A stretch of DNA of 64,000 bases from Paraburkholderia phytofirmans PsJN. Its GTDB lineage: Bacteria > Pseudomonadota > Gammaproteobacteria > Burkholderiales > Burkholderiaceae. The position numbers and the translations under genes are program-made. The notes beneath the pieces were generated by a model that saw only the letters and a program-made list of their open reading frames with translations, ran no database searches and was not told the DNA's origin. The DNA lies in the NCBI RefSeq assembly GCF_000020125.1, contig NC_010681.1:682001-746000 (forward strand). The letters run 5' to 3'. Positions 53,463 through 64,000 of the stretch are shown piece after piece (position 1 is the first letter of the stretch; each line of letters starts with the position of its first letter).

Positions 53463-53858
53463 TCAGTCCAGTACCGGCAGCGCGCGCGGACGGCGGTCGC
53501 TGTCAGTGGCGACGTAGGTCAGTGTGGCTTCGGTAACCTTCACCAGATCTTCGGTCAGACTCATGCGCTGCGCGTAGACCTCGACCGCCACGGTGACCGA
53601 CGTATTGCCCGTCTTGACGATGTCCGCATAGAAACTTAGCAGATCGCCGACGAACACCGGTTGCTTGAACACGAACGAGTTGACCGCGATGGTCGCCACC
53701 CGCCCGTTGGCGCGGCGGCTCGCCGGAATCGAGCCGGCAATGTCCACCTGCGCCATGATCCAGCCGCCGAACACGTCGCCATGGACGTTCGCGTCCGAGG
53801 GCTGCGGCACGACGCGCAGCGCGCAGTGCTTTTGCGGGAGTTGAAGCATATCGGTCAT
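53463..53858 (-). CDS. YciA-type acyl-CoA thioesterase
   Basis: The protein has 131 residues from ATG 53858. The hotdog fold is marked by NVHGDVFGGWIMAQVDIAG (about residues 24-42), with the catalytic Asp in the family position (VD39), and by VNSFVFKQPVFVGDLLSFYA. It cleaves acyl-CoA to free acid and CoA, probably with broad chain-length range. The longer open frame upstream has no supported start. Confidence 0.9.
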   Translation of the reverse strand: MTDMLQLPQKHCALRVVPQPSDANVHGDVFGGWIMAQVDIAGSIPASRRANGRVATIAVNSFVFKQPVFVGDLLSFYADIVKTGNTSVTVAVEVYAQRMSLTEDLVKVTEATLTYVATDSDRRPRALPVLD

Positions 53859-54143
53859 CGGGGGCACCCTTGAGAAACGTGTTGGCTCGGTCGGCTCGAC
53901 CGGCAGGCGGGGGATTTCACGACAACGGTACGGCACGCACCGCGCGGCCAACGTGCCACCCACGGCGGGCCAACGCATGAAAAGCGGCGCCAGCCGGCTT
54001 CTGCGACAATAGAAAGATCAGGAATTGTACGGGAAAGCGCCCAGCGAGGTCGCGCGACAACAAGCAGTGTGCCGGGCAGGCACGCCGCGGTCGGCGCGCC
54101 GCTGCGAACTCCGGCATTTCCACACTCTCCCCAGCCGATCCCC

Positions 54144-56033
54144 ATGCGCCGCACGCCCTCGTCCGAACCTTCCCCGATCTCCACCCAGCCGCGCAACGAC
54201 TGGCAAACGATCCTCTCGCTGCTGCCGTATCTCGCCACCTATAAATGGCGCGTCGGCTTCGCGTTGAGCTGCCTGATCGGCGCGAAGGTCGCCAATCTCG
54301 GCGTGCCGATCGTGATGAAGCGGATCGTCGACGGCCTCGCCTCGGTGCAGCATCTCACCGCGCTCGGCCGCGCGCACGATTCGCCGGGCATCGTGCTGTT
54401 GGGCGGCATCGGCCTGCTGGTGGTCGCGTATGCGGTGGTGCGGCTGTCCACGTCGCTGTTTACCGAACTGCGCGAGATTCTGTTCTCGAAGGTGACTGAA
54501 AGCGCGGTGCGGCAACTCGCGCTGAAAGTGTTTCGCCATCTGCATGCGCTGTCGCTGCGCTTTCACCTCGAACGGCAGACGGGTGGCATGTCGCGCGATA
54601 TCGAGCGCGGTACGCGCGGCATCACGCAACTGATCTCGTATTCGCTGTACAGCATTCTGCCGACACTCGTCGAAGTCGGGCTCGTGCTCGGCTTTTTCGT
54701 CGTCAAATACGAGGCGTATTACGCGGTGGTCACGTTCATCGCGCTGGCCGTGTATATCGTGTTCACGGTGAAGGTCACGGAGTGGCGCACGCATTTTCGC
54801 CGCACCATGAACGATCTCGATTCGAAGGCGAATTCACGCGCGATCGATTCGCTGCTGAACTACGAGACGGTCAAATATTTCGGCAACGAAGAGTGGGAAG
54901 CGAGCCGTTACGATGAAAACCTCAAGCGCTATCGCACGGCGGCGATCAAGTCGCAGCGCTCGCTGTCGGCGCTGAACTTTGGGCAGCAGGCGATTATCGG
55001 CACCGGGCTCGTGTTCATTCTGTGGCGCGCCACACAAGGCGTGATGGCCGGACGTCTCACGCTCGGCGATCTGGTGTTGATCAACACCTTCATGCTGCAG
55101 CTTTATATTCCGCTGAATTTTCTTGGCGTGGTGTATCGCGAGTTGAAGCAAAGCCTCACGGATATGGACCGCATGTTCACGCTGCTCGGCGCGTCGCAGG
55201 AAGTGCCCGATCTCGAGGACGCCCCCGCATTGCGCGTGAGCGGCGCGCAGGTGCGCTTCGAGCATGTGAATTTCGCGTACGAACCGGCGCGCCAGATTCT
55301 GCACGACGTGAGCTTCACGATTCCGGCGGGCACCACGACGGCGGTGGTCGGCCATAGCGGTTCGGGCAAGTCGACCCTCGCGCGGCTGATGTTCCGCTTC
55401 TACGATCTGGACCGCGCGACGGGCGGCGCGATCACTATCGACGGTCAGGATATTCGCGACGTCACGCAGGATTCGCTGCGCGCGTCGATCGGCATCGTGC
55501 CGCAGGATACGGTGCTGTTCAACGATTCGATTTACTACAACATCGCATACGGCCGGCCTTCGGCGACGCGCGACGAAGTGATCGCGGCGGCGCGGGCGGC
55601 GCATATTCACGAGTTCATCGAGGGCTTGCCGAAAGGCTATGAAACGCCGGTCGGCGAACGCGGACTGAAGCTGTCCGGCGGCGAAAAGCAACGCGTGGCG
55701 ATCGCGCGGACCATTCTCAAGAATCCGCCGATCCTGTTGTTCGACGAAGCGACCTCCGCGCTCGATTCACGTTCCGAGCGTGCGATTCAGCATGAGCTCG
55801 ATCAGATTGCTCGCGAGCGCACGACGCTGATCATCGCGCACAGGCTTTCGACGGTGGTGCACGCGCAGCAGATCATCGTGATGGACAAAGGGCGGATCGT
55901 CGAGCGCGGCACGCATGCGGAACTGCTGCGCGCGAACGGCCTGTTCGCGCAGATGTGGGCATTGCAGCAGCAGCGCGCGGCAGAGGCGCCGGATGCGGTG
56001 GAAACGGTGAGCGCGGGCGACGGCGGGCGGTAA
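54144..56033 (+). CDS. Atm1/HMT-type ABC exporter
   Basis: The protein has 629 residues from ATG 54144. It has six membrane spans in the first 330 residues, then a nucleotide-binding domain with Walker A GHSGSGKST (near 408), signature LSGGEKQRV, and Walker B PILLFDEATSALD. The FLGVVYRELKQSLTDMDRMF segment and the absence of an extra domain mark the ABCB7/Atm1 group, which exports glutathione-linked sulfur or metal conjugates. The half-transporter works as a homodimer. Confidence 0.92.
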   Translation: MRRTPSSEPSPISTQPRNDWQTILSLLPYLATYKWRVGFALSCLIGAKVANLGVPIVMKRIVDGLASVQHLTALGRAHDSPGIVLLGGIGLLVVAYAVVRLSTSLFTELREILFSKVTESAVRQLALKVFRHLHALSLRFHLERQTGGMSRDIERGTRGITQLISYSLYSILPTLVEVGLVLGFFVVKYEAYYAVVTFIALAVYIVFTVKVTEWRTHFRRTMNDLDSKANSRAIDSLLNYETVKYFGNEEWEASRYDENLKRYRTAAIKSQRSLSALNFGQQAIIGTGLVFILWRATQGVMAGRLTLGDLVLINTFMLQLYIPLNFLGVVYRELKQSLTDMDRMFTLLGASQEVPDLEDAPALRVSGAQVRFEHVNFAYEPARQILHDVSFTIPAGTTTAVVGHSGSGKSTLARLMFRFYDLDRATGGAITIDGQDIRDVTQDSLRASIGIVPQDTVLFNDSIYYNIAYGRPSATRDEVIAAARAAHIHEFIEGLPKGYETPVGERGLKLSGGEKQRVAIARTILKNPPILLFDEATSALDSRSERAIQHELDQIARERTTLIIAHRLSTVVHAQQIIVMDKGRIVERGTHAELLRANGLFAQMWALQQQRAAEAPDAVETVSAGDGGR

Positions 56034-56069
56034 ATTTGCGCGGCGATTCTTGGTGTTATCCCCGCGCGA

Positions 56070-56094
56070 TTCGGCGCGAGACTCTTGCGCCGAA
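56070..56094. terminator. Hairpin between convergent ABC exporter and murU genes
   Basis: A perfect 8-bp stem TTCGGCGC / GCGCCGAA with a 9-base loop and no T-run. A bidirectional role is inferred from position only. Confidence 0.35.
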
Positions 56095-56104
56095 CGCCGA
56101 ACTT

Positions 56105-56833
56105 CTAACTCCTGCCGTCTGACACGCGCAAACGCCGATCCAGTTCACCCAGCTGCGCCGGCGTGCCGACGTTCTCCCACAAGCCCTCGTACAACTCGCC
56201 GCGCGCTAGACCACGTGCAATCGTGTCGCGATAGTACGGCGTGAGCGCGCGTCGTGTGCCGCCCGGCAGATCGCGGAACATGCGCGTGTCGTACAGACCG
56301 ATGTTGCCAAACGTGAAGCGAGGCTGGGCATCGAGCGATAACGCGCCGCCGTCCACCAAACCAAAGTCGCCGTTCGGATGAAACGCCGGGTTCGGCACCA
56401 TCACCAGATGCATGCCCGGCTCGGGCAAGGCCTGCAATTTTTCGGCGTGCGCATTCAGCGTCGCGTAATCGAAATCGGCGTACACATCGCCGCTGACCGC
56501 GACGAACACTTCGCTCGCGCCGTCATCCTCGAGCAGCGGCAACGCCTGCACGATGCCGCCCGCCGTCTCCAACGCTTCGCGCTCCGCCGAATAGCGCAAC
56601 TGGACTTGCCAGCGCGAACCGTCGCCGAGCGCGGCTTCGATCTGCTCGCCGAGCCATGCATGATTGATCACAATGGTGCGAAAGCCCGCTTGCGCGAGCC
56701 GTTCGATCTGCCACACGATCAGCGGCTTGCCGCCCACGTCGAGCAAAGGCTTGGGACATGTGTCGGTCAACGGACGCATGCGCTCGCCGCGTCCGGCGGC
56801 GAAAATCATCGCTTTCTTCAGGGACATCGTCAT
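56105..56833 (-). CDS. murU: N-acetylmuramate-1-phosphate uridylyltransferase MurU
   Basis: The 242-residue protein is a nucleotidyltransferase with the GT-A motif MIFAAGRGERMRPLTDTCPK (residues 9-28), a metal-binding Asp in VSGDVYADFD, and family segments PKPLLDVGGKPL and GGIVQALPLL. It starts 3 bases after the amgK stop, and the pair is the signature of the peptidoglycan recycling route that bypasses MurA-type de novo synthesis and gives intrinsic fosfomycin tolerance. ATG at 56827 is an equally possible start. Confidence 0.9.
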   Translation of the reverse strand: MTMSLKKAMIFAAGRGERMRPLTDTCPKPLLDVGGKPLIVWQIERLAQAGFRTIVINHAWLGEQIEAALGDGSRWQVQLRYSAEREALETAGGIVQALPLLEDDGASEVFVAVSGDVYADFDYATLNAHAEKLQALPEPGMHLVMVPNPAFHPNGDFGLVDGGALSLDAQPRFTFGNIGLYDTRMFRDLPGGTRRALTPYYRDTIARGLARGELYEGLWENVGTPAQLGELDRRLRVSDGRS

Positions 56834-56836
56834 CGG

Positions 56837-57928
56837 TCAGAAGGTGTAGCCGACTTCATTCGCGCGGCCTTCGAGATCGTCGAGGAGCTTCGCGAACGGA
56901 CGCAGCGGGGCATAGCGCTCGGCAACCTTGCGCGCATAGCCGATGAAACGCGGCAGGTCCTTCATGTAGTGCGGCTTGCCGTCGCGATAGTTGATCCGGC
57001 AAAAGAGGCCCAGCACCTTGATGTGCCGTTGCAAACCCATCCATTCGATCTGGCGGTAGAACTCGCCGAAATCAGGGTCGACCGGCAGGCCGGCTTTTTT
57101 CGCCCGTTCCCAGTAGTACACGAAGCAATCCAGCTCGAACTCTTCGTCCCAGCTCAGGAACGCGTCGCGCAGCAGCGAGGCGACGTCGTAGGTGATCGGG
57201 CCGTAGACCGCGTCCTGGAAGTCCAGCACACCGGGGTTCACGGGATTCGGTTCGGCGGCGATCATCAGATTGCGCGGCATGAAGTCACGCAGCATGAACA
57301 CTTGCGGCTGCGCGCGGGCGCTCGCGATCAGCAGCGCGAACGTGCGATCGAGCACGCCACGGATTTTTTCGTCCGCTTGTTCGTCCGTTCCGCGCTCCAG
57401 ATGCCGGCCGAGGAACCACTCCGGCATCAACTCCATCTCGCGGCGCAGGAAGGCTTCGTCGAACGGCGGCAGCACGTCTTCGCGCGACGTGAGTTGCCAG
57501 CGGATCAGCGCGTCGAGCGCGTCGCGCATCAGCGAGCGGGCGCGGCGCGGGTCATCGGCGTTTTGCGCTTCGGTCAGCGCGCCGAGGTACGAAGCCGTGC
57601 CCAGATCGGTGACGAGCATGAAGCCGGCCTCGAAGTCGACTTCCAGCACACGCGGCACGTGCACGTCGGCGGCCGCCAGCAACTGCGCGACCTGCACGAA
57701 TTCGCGGCACTTTTCGGGCGGCGGGGCATCGACGGCGATCAGCGTGCCGTTGCTTTCGCCTTCCGCCGCCTTACCGGCGAGCCGGAAATAGCGGCGAAAA
57801 CTGGCGTCGGACGAAGCCGGGACAAGTGTGTCGAGCTCGAGCGAATAGCGCGCCGCATGGCCTTTCAGCCAGGCTTTGAGCAGGTCGAGACGGGTATCGG
57901 TGGAGTCTTGGGATGGGGGCAGCGTCAT
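56837..57928 (-). CDS. amgK: Anomeric MurNAc/GlcNAc kinase AmgK
   Basis: The protein has 363 residues from ATG 57928; an in-frame TTG upstream is less likely. It belongs to the aminoglycoside phosphotransferase-like fold: SSDASFRRYFRL near residue 44, the catalytic segment FMLRDFMPRNLM, and a metal-binding Asp in GVLDFQDAVYGP. The residue before the catalytic R-D is Leu instead of the usual His of HRD. It phosphorylates MurNAc at the anomeric carbon for MurU. It is divergent from lptD. Confidence 0.88.
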   Translation of the reverse strand: MTLPPSQDSTDTRLDLLKAWLKGHAARYSLELDTLVPASSDASFRRYFRLAGKAAEGESNGTLIAVDAPPPEKCREFVQVAQLLAAADVHVPRVLEVDFEAGFMLVTDLGTASYLGALTEAQNADDPRRARSLMRDALDALIRWQLTSREDVLPPFDEAFLRREMELMPEWFLGRHLERGTDEQADEKIRGVLDRTFALLIASARAQPQVFMLRDFMPRNLMIAAEPNPVNPGVLDFQDAVYGPITYDVASLLRDAFLSWDEEFELDCFVYYWERAKKAGLPVDPDFGEFYRQIEWMGLQRHIKVLGLFCRINYRDGKPHYMKDLPRFIGYARKVAERYAPLRPFAKLLDDLEGRANEVGYTF

Positions 57929-57967
57929 GAAAACCGGCGGCAAATTCAGAGGGGCAACGTCTTGCCA

Positions 57968-57973
57968 TATAAT
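57968..57973 (+). promoter_or_regulatory. TATAAT box in the amgK-lptD divergent gap
   Basis: A perfect TATAAT lies 179 bases before the lptD start. The overlapping bases read TATTAT on the other strand, so the site could serve either direction. No clear -35 is seen. Confidence 0.35.
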
Positions 57974-58151
57974 ACCCCACGACTTTTTTGACGCGGCTCA
58001 CGCCAGCTTTTCGCGTATTCCGCTTTACCGCCCGCCGCATCGTTCAACAGATTGTAAATATTGATGTGCAGCCGACTGTCACGGTCGGGGTGTGCAGGCG
58101 GTGGACCGTGACTGCAGATGCTGACGGACGAGCCGATTCGCCAAACGATAC

Positions 58152-60518
58152 ATGCCGCCTAGACAGCTTTCCCAAACGACTCCCTCTTGTGCTGTTGTGC
58201 CGCGCAAAAGGCGGCTCGTCGCGGCGTTGATCGCCGTTCCGGGCCTGATGCCCGCGCTTGCGCACGCCCAGCTGGTGGGGGAAGCCGCGCAGCCGCAACC
58301 TATCGACGCGCCCTGGGGCATGCAGCTCGCCCCGCAGCTCGAAGACCGTCCGCTGCAGACGGGCCAGAAGCCGGCCACGTTCGTACTCGGCGACGCGACC
58401 ACCGGCACCAGCGACCAGGACATGGCCGCCAAGGGCTCGGCCGAGGTGCGCCGCAATACGGTCGTGATCAAGGCCGACGCGCTGCATTACGACCAGGACA
58501 CGGACATGGCCGACGCGTACGGCAAGGTCCACGTGGTCAACAACGGCAATTCGTTCGTCGGCCCGGAAGCGCACATGCGCGTGGATTCGAGCGAAGGTTT
58601 CATGACCGCGCCGAAGTACCACTTCAACGTGACGGGCGGCTCGGGGAGCGCGGAGCGCGTCGACCTGCTCGACAACGAGCGCTCGGTGTTCACGAAGGGC
58701 ACTTACACGGCCTGCGCATGCGCGGACGATCCGGCGTGGTACATCAAGGGCAGCGAGTTCGACTTCGACACCGGCGCGGACGAAGGCGTCGCCCATAACG
58801 GTGTGCTGTTTTTCCAGGGCGTGCCGGTGTTCGCCTCGCCCTGGCTGTCGTTCCCGCTTTCGGGCCAGCGGCGCAGCGGGGTTCTGCCGCCCACGTTCTC
58901 GCTGAGTTCGTCGAACGGCTTCGAACTGTCGGTGCCGTATTACTTCAATATCGCGCCGAATCGCGATCTGACGGTCACGCCGCGCTTGATCTCCAAGCGC
59001 GGCGTGCAGTTGCAGTCCACGTTCCGTTATCTGTCGCCCACGTATTCCGGCTCGATCACCGGCGAGTTCCTGCCGGACGATCACCTGACCAAGACCAACC
59101 GCTACGCGCTGTACATCCAGCACAACCAGAACTTCGGCAACGGGTTCGGCGGCTACATCTACTACAACAAGGTTTCGGACAACACGTATCCGGAAGACCT
59201 GTCGTCGTCGGTCAGTCAGTTCATGAACGGCACCCAGCTCCTGTATCAACAGGAAGCCGGGTTGACCTACAGCAATGGCCCGTGGTCGGTGCTCGCGCGC
59301 GAACAGCACTGGCAGACGCTGGAGCCTTCAACCGCGCCGTACGGCCGCGAGCCGCAGTTGAACGTGAAGTACGCGAAGTACAACGTCGGCGGCTTCGACT
59401 ACGGCGCGGAAGCCGATTACACGAATTTCAGCATCACCACCGCGGACCAGACCGAAGGTCAGCGGGTCATGTTCAATCCGTACCTTGCGTATTCGGTGGT
59501 CGGGCCGGGTTACTTCGTGACGCCAAAGGTGCAGTGGCACTTCGCGTCGTATAACCTGCGCAATATTCACGACGACGTGCCGCTTGGCACGCCGAAGAAC
59601 TTCACCGAATCGATCCCGACGTTCACCTTCGACACGGGCCTGATCTTCGACCGTTCGGTGCGGATCTTCGGGCAGGATTACATCCAGACGCTCGAGCCGC
59701 GTCTGTATTACGTGTACACGCCGTATCGCAATCAGGAGTCCGCGCCGCTGTTCGACACCGCCGACTCCGACTTCGGCCTCGCGGAAATCTTCACGCCGAA
59801 CACCTTCGTCGGCAACGACCGGATCGCCGACGCGAACCGCCTGACGGCCGCTCTCACCACGCGCTTCATCGACGCGGCCACGGGTGACGAGCGGGCGCGT
59901 TTCGTGATCGCGCAGCAGTACTATTTCCAGGACCAGCGCGTCACGCTGCAGCCTACGCAGACCAGCACGCAGGCCACGCATTCGGACCTGATCGCGGGCG
60001 CGTCGTTCAAGCTCGGCGCCGGTTTCGCTTCGGAAACGGCGTTCCAATATAATGCCGACAACAACCAGTTGGTCAAGACGAGCATCGGCTTCGGGTTCAG
60101 CCCGGCCACCGGCAAGGTGATCAACGTCGGGTACCGTTACACCCGCGCGAACACCACGCTGGACAACCAGCCGATCAATCAGGTGCTGATCTCGGGGCAA
60201 TGGCCGCTCACGCATCGGGTGTTCGGCGTGGGCCGTTTCAATTACGACCTGGGCGGCCATCGGATCGTCGACGGTCTGGTCGGCCTGCAGTACGACGCCG
60301 ATTGCTGGACGCTCGGGGCGGGGATCCAGCGCTACGCGAACGGTCTGAACACCTCGGGGCAGAATCAGTCGAGCACGCGGTTTCTCGCGCAGTTGACGTT
60401 CAAGGGCTTGTCGAGCGTCGACAACGGGCTGATGAGTGCATTCCGCGCCAGCGTGGCGGGCTATACGCCGTTGCCGCCACCGCCGCCGCCGGAGTCGCGT
60501 TTCACCAATTACGAATGA
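58152..60518 (+). CDS. lptD: LPS-assembly protein LptD
   Basis: This 788-residue outer membrane protein inserts lipopolysaccharide into the outer leaflet with LptE. A signal peptide ([20 protein letters not shown]) is followed by the OstA-like periplasmic domain (about 85-200, with [19 protein letters not shown]) and the beta-barrel with the LptD_C core. It contains CAC at about residue 191 and DCWTLG near the end, which fit its disulfide-forming cysteines. It heads the lptD-surA-pdxA-rsmA run, an order conserved across proteobacteria. Confidence 0.96.
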   Translation: MPPRQLSQTTPSCAVVPRKRRLVAALIAVPGLMPALAHAQLVGEAAQPQPIDAPWGMQLAPQLEDRPLQTGQKPATFVLGDATTGTSDQDMAAKGSAEVRRNTVVIKADALHYDQDTDMADAYGKVHVVNNGNSFVGPEAHMRVDSSEGFMTAPKYHFNVTGGSGSAERVDLLDNERSVFTKGTYTACACADDPAWYIKGSEFDFDTGADEGVAHNGVLFFQGVPVFASPWLSFPLSGQRRSGVLPPTFSLSSSNGFELSVPYYFNIAPNRDLTVTPRLISKRGVQLQSTFRYLSPTYSGSITGEFLPDDHLTKTNRYALYIQHNQNFGNGFGGYIYYNKVSDNTYPEDLSSSVSQFMNGTQLLYQQEAGLTYSNGPWSVLAREQHWQTLEPSTAPYGREPQLNVKYAKYNVGGFDYGAEADYTNFSITTADQTEGQRVMFNPYLAYSVVGPGYFVTPKVQWHFASYNLRNIHDDVPLGTPKNFTESIPTFTFDTGLIFDRSVRIFGQDYIQTLEPRLYYVYTPYRNQESAPLFDTADSDFGLAEIFTPNTFVGNDRIADANRLTAALTTRFIDAATGDERARFVIAQQYYFQDQRVTLQPTQTSTQATHSDLIAGASFKLGAGFASETAFQYNADNNQLVKTSIGFGFSPATGKVINVGYRYTRANTTLDNQPINQVLISGQWPLTHRVFGVGRFNYDLGGHRIVDGLVGLQYDADCWTLGAGIQRYANGLNTSGQNQSSTRFLAQLTFKGLSSVDNGLMSAFRASVAGYTPLPPPPPPESRFTNYE

Positions 60519-60585
60519 CGCTCGCCCGATCATTTATAAAGTGCGAAAAGACGGGCCAGGCGCGCCCGACATCATTGGAGTATCT

Positions 60586-61947
60586 GTGGCAATCATGAAA
60601 AAGCTTCGCTTGGCAACGCTTGCGGCCGGTCTGGCCGCCGCGGCGTCTTTCCTGTCGGTCGCGCCGGTGCAGGCGCAGGCGCTGGGCGGCAGTAGCGGCC
60701 AGACGGTCGACACCATTGCCGCAGTCGTCAACAACGGTGTCATTACGCGGCGCGAACTCGACGAACGCATGAGCCTGATCACCCGTCGCCTGAACCAGCA
60801 GAACGCGCCGGTCCCGCCGCTGGACCAGTTGCGTCAGCAGGTGCTCAACCAGATGGTGCTGGAACGCATTCAGTTGCAGAAGGCCAAAGAAGACAACATC
60901 AATATCGACGACGCCACCGTGCAGAAAACGCTCGAACGGCTGGCCGCGGCGAACAACCTGTCGCTCGACGTGTACCGCTCGCGTATCGAGGCGCAAGGCG
61001 TGCCCTGGAGCACGTTCACCAGCGACGCGCGTACCGAACTCACGCTTTCGCGCTTGCGCGAGAAGGAAGTGGACAGCAAGGTCACGGTGTCGGACGCCGA
61101 AGTCGCGAACTATATCGCTAGTCAGCGCGGCCCGAACGCCGGCGCGACGAGCGACCTGCATCTGCAGCACATTTTCCTGAAGGCGCCGCTGAACGCGCCG
61201 GAGACGGATATCGAAGCGGCTCAGCAGAAGGCCCAGGCGTTGCTTGCCGAAGCCAAGGGCGGCGCCAATTTCGACAAGCTGGCGAAGTCGAATTCGCAGG
61301 CGCCGGATGCATCGAAAGGCGGCGATACCGGTTTCGTTGCGCCGTCCAAGCTGCCGCCTGAAGTCGTCAAGGCTGTTTCGACCATGCGTCCCGGCGAAGT
61401 CAATCCGGATCTGATCCGCACCAACGACGGTTTCGAGATCGTGCGTCTGGTCGATCGCCGTGCGGGTCAGGGCACCAGCTCGGATGCGCCGAAGCTCGTG
61501 CAAACGCACGTGCGCCACATTCTGCTGCGCGTCGGCGACGGCATGTCGGAACCGCAAGCGCGTCAGAAACTGCTCGAAATCAAGAAGGAAATCGCCGCGG
61601 GCGGCGACTTCGCCAAATTCGCGCATACTTACTCGCAAGACGGTTCGTCGTCGCAAGGCGGCGACCTCGGCTGGATCAGCCCGGGTGAGACGGTGCCGGA
61701 ATTCGAGCGCGCCATGAACAACCTGCAGGACGGCCAGATCAGCGATCCGGTCCGCAGCGAATACGGCTATCACCTGATTCAGGTGCTGGGCCGCCGCGAA
61801 TCCGAAGGTTCGGTCTCGCAGCAGATGGATCTGGCACGCCAGGCCATCGGTCAGCGCAAGGCGGAACAGGCCTACGCCGACTGGCTGCGCGAACTGCGCG
61901 ACACCGCGTATGTGGAAGTGAAGCCCACTCTGTCGAGCACGCAATAA
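60586..61947 (+). CDS. surA: Periplasmic chaperone and peptidyl-prolyl isomerase SurA
   Basis: The protein has 453 residues if translation starts at GTG 60586, which sits five bases after GGAG; the internal ATG at 60595 is the alternative. A signal peptide ends near PVQAQA. The SurA N domain (about 40-180, with [20 protein letters not shown]) and two parvulin domains follow (about 190-295, and about 305-420 with [13 protein letters not shown] and [11 protein letters not shown]). It escorts outer membrane proteins, including LptD, to the BAM complex, which fits the gene order. Confidence 0.95.
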   Translation: MAIMKKLRLATLAAGLAAAASFLSVAPVQAQALGGSSGQTVDTIAAVVNNGVITRRELDERMSLITRRLNQQNAPVPPLDQLRQQVLNQMVLERIQLQKAKEDNINIDDATVQKTLERLAAANNLSLDVYRSRIEAQGVPWSTFTSDARTELTLSRLREKEVDSKVTVSDAEVANYIASQRGPNAGATSDLHLQHIFLKAPLNAPETDIEAAQQKAQALLAEAKGGANFDKLAKSNSQAPDASKGGDTGFVAPSKLPPEVVKAVSTMRPGEVNPDLIRTNDGFEIVRLVDRRAGQGTSSDAPKLVQTHVRHILLRVGDGMSEPQARQKLLEIKKEIAAGGDFAKFAHTYSQDGSSSQGGDLGWISPGETVPEFERAMNNLQDGQISDPVRSEYGYHLIQVLGRRESEGSVSQQMDLARQAIGQRKAEQAYADWLRELRDTAYVEVKPTLSSTQ

Positions 61948-61952
61948 CTGTC

Positions 61953-62963
61953 ATGACTAGCGCCACCCAGTCCGCCCGCCCACCGCTGCAGATCGCGATC
62001 ACGACCGGCGAGCCCGCCGGCGTCGGTCCCGAATTGACAGTGCAGGCGCTGGCGGGCGCGGCGGCGCATTGGCCGCACGCGCAGTTCACCGTGCTGGGCG
62101 ACGCCGGCCTGCTCGCCGAACGCGCGCGGGCCGTGGGCGTCGACTGGAGCGCGCTGGTCGCGGACGGCAAACGCGTGCGCCTCCAGCACCGGCCGCTCGG
62201 AGCGCCTGCCGTTGCGGGCAAGCTCAACGCGGCCAACGGCCGCTACGTGCTCGACCTGCTCGACAGAGCGATCGATGGCGCGGTAGCCGGCACGTTCGAC
62301 GCGATCGTCACTGCGCCGCTGCAAAAGAGCACCATCAACGATGCCGGCGTGCCGTTCACCGGCCACACCGAATATCTCGCCGAGCGCACGCACACGCCGC
62401 GCGTGGTGATGATGCTGGCCGGCACCGGCAAGCGCCCGTTGCGCGTCGCACTGGCGACCACGCATCTGCCGCTCAAGGATGTGTCCGCCGCGTTGTCCAT
62501 CGAAGGCATTGTCGAGACGCTGCGCATCATCGATCACGATTTGCGGCATCACTTCGGCTTGCCGGCGCCGCGCATCCTCGTGACGGGGCTGAACCCGCAC
62601 GCGGGCGAAAACGGTTATCTCGGCCGCGAGGAAATCGATGTCATCACACCGGCGCTGAAGCTCGCGGACGCTCAAGGCATCGACGCGCGCGGTCCGTATC
62701 CGGCCGACACGCTGTTCCAGCCGCGTTATCTGGACGAGGCCGATTGCGTGCTGGCCATGTTCCACGACCAGGGCCTGCCGGTATTGAAGTACGCCACGTT
62801 CGGCGAAGGCATCAATGTCACGCTCGGTTTGCCGATCATCCGCACGTCGGTCGATCACGGCACCGCGCTCGACCTGGCCGGCACCGGCCGCGCCGACGCG
62901 GGCAGCCTGATCGCCGCGATCGAGACGGCGGTGTCGATGGCGCAGCACCGCCGCGCGGGCTGA
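61953..62963 (+). CDS. pdxA: 4-hydroxythreonine-4-phosphate dehydrogenase
   Basis: This 336-residue enzyme of pyridoxal phosphate synthesis is recognised by [18 protein letters not shown] (residues 14-31), the metal-binding [12 protein letters not shown], and [19 protein letters not shown] followed by [12 protein letters not shown]. The start ATG 61953 lies 5 bases after the surA stop, so translation is probably coupled. Confidence 0.96.
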   Translation: MTSATQSARPPLQIAITTGEPAGVGPELTVQALAGAAAHWPHAQFTVLGDAGLLAERARAVGVDWSALVADGKRVRLQHRPLGAPAVAGKLNAANGRYVLDLLDRAIDGAVAGTFDAIVTAPLQKSTINDAGVPFTGHTEYLAERTHTPRVVMMLAGTGKRPLRVALATTHLPLKDVSAALSIEGIVETLRIIDHDLRHHFGLPAPRILVTGLNPHAGENGYLGREEIDVITPALKLADAQGIDARGPYPADTLFQPRYLDEADCVLAMFHDQGLPVLKYATFGEGINVTLGLPIIRTSVDHGTALDLAGTGRADAGSLIAAIETAVSMAQHRRAG

Positions 62964-63115
62964 ATCGGCGCTGCCGGCCCGCTGCTCGCGTGTATCCTGC
63001 CGCTAGCAGGAGCGTGAGCGGCTCGGGTTCGGCGAGCGCGTCGAACGCGTCCAGAAGTGCGCGCCGCTCAGCCAGTTCCTTTTCTTAAGCAGCTCTCTTT
63101 CTTAGCGTTTCTTCG

Positions 63116-63946
63116 ATGTCCACCAGCAGACAGCAACAGGGCCGGCACCAAGGTCATATCGCGCGCAAGCGTTTCGGTCAGAATTTTCTGGTCGACATGG
63201 GCGTGATCGATTCGATCGTCGATGTCATCCGGCCGCAACGCGGCGAGCGCATGGTCGAGATCGGGCCGGGTCTCGGCGCGCTCACCGAACCGCTGATCGA
63301 GCGTCTCGCGACGCCGGAAGCGCCCTTGCACGCCGTCGAACTGGACCGCGATCTGATCGGCCGTCTGAAGACGAAATTCGGCGGCCTGCTCGAACTGCAC
63401 GCCGGTGACGCGCTTGCGTTCGACTTCGGCTCGCTGGCCGCGCCCGGCGAGAAAGCGTCGCTGCGCATTGTCGGCAATCTGCCGTACAACATTTCGAGCC
63501 CGCTGCTGTTTCATCTGACGTCGTTCGCGCATCGCGTCATCGATCAGCACTTCATGTTGCAGAACGAAGTAGTCGAGCGGATGGTGGCGGAGCCGGGCAC
63601 CAAGGCGTTCAGCCGTCTCTCGGTGATGCTGCAATACCGCTATGTGATCGACAAGCAACTCGATGTGCCGCCCGAGGCATTCAACCCGCCGCCGAAAGTC
63701 GATTCGGCAATCGTGCGGATGATCCCGTATGAACTGCATGAGTTGGCGCCAGTGGACGAGCGCGTGCTCGGCGAAGTGGTGACGGCCGCGTTCTCGCAGC
63801 GTCGCAAGATGTTGCGCAACACGCTGGCTGCCTATCGTGATTCGGTGGATTTCGAGGCGCTCGGCTTCGATCTGCAACGGCGCGCTGAAGACGTGCCTGT
63901 GGACGAATACGTGCGCGTGGCGCAGATCGTGGCGGCCAAAGCCTAA
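63116..63946 (+). CDS. rsmA: 16S rRNA dimethyladenosine transferase RsmA (KsgA)
   Basis: The 276-residue methyltransferase has [10 protein letters not shown] near residue 18, the SAM motif [13 protein letters not shown] (about 43-55) and the catalytic [11 protein letters not shown] (about 120-130). It dimethylates two adjacent adenines near the 3' end of 16S rRNA. A 152-bp gap without clear signals separates it from pdxA. The last 54 bases of the window after the stop hold nothing recognisable. Confidence 0.96.
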
Positions 63947-64000
63947 GCGTTGGCGGGGGCATCGCGTCTGCTCTCGAATAACGCGATCCTCTAGCCTGTC

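Overview
The window is GC-rich chromosomal DNA of a betaproteobacterium. Gene content and order (lptD-surA-pdxA-rsmA with divergent amgK-murU; ubiE-tim44-ubiJ-ubiB; fmdB-DUF502-aspS-nudB-clsB; acyl-CoA dehydrogenase-fadB-fadA) and the protein sequences fit Burkholderia or Paraburkholderia chromosome 1. The genus is inferred from recognised families, not from a search. I see no tRNA, rRNA, CRISPR array, prophage or insertion sequence.

Layout. 1-1512: 5' end of a LysR regulator, divergent from an MFS transporter. 1882-9645: a signalling locus with three different RcsB/BvgA-type response regulators, an aquaporin with an altered selectivity filter, and one large BvgS/EvgS-type hybrid kinase. 9646-10141: a gene-poor gap with two strong reverse-facing intrinsic terminators and possible small RNAs. 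10142-14736: a secreted CHRD protein, an HSL-type hydrolase, an EcsC protein, and a DHA2 drug exporter with its MarR regulator. 14862-19135: a D-amino acid catabolic cluster (PLP deaminase, RpiR regulator, N-acyl-D-amino acid deacylase, RidA). 19210-22480: a tightly overlapping ilvA / 5'-nucleotidase / queF operon. 22985-28040: a 1364-residue FAD and Fe-S oxidoreductase, a HIT protein and a DUF971 protein. 28108-32265: ubiquinone biosynthesis (ubiE, ubiJ, ubiB) with a Tim44-like gene inserted. 32289-38017: a TPMT-like methyltransferase, an FmdB zinc ribbon, a DUF502 protein, aspS, nudB and clsB. 38018-38854: a gap with a glycosyltransferase gene remnant and a perfect 18-bp operator-like palindrome. 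38855-46182: a fatty acid beta-oxidation operon (TetR, acyl-CoA dehydrogenase, fadB, fadA, enoyl-CoA hydratase), with a tandem array of hairpin repeats between fadB and fadA. 46323-47787: fdhD and a nitrate-reductase-associated protein. 48026-53858: a PAS-GGDEF-EAL protein, a GST divergent from a LysR regulator, a small secreted protein and a YciA-type thioesterase. 54144-63946: an Atm1-type ABC exporter, murU-amgK (cell wall recycling), lptD-surA (outer membrane assembly), pdxA and rsmA.

Most of the window is core metabolism and envelope biogenesis. The features most worth following up are the one-kinase/three-regulator relay with its unusual aquaporin, the covarying 55-bp hairpin repeats upstream of fadA, the reverse terminators near 9.7-10.0 kb, and the palindrome in front of the beta-oxidation TetR gene.
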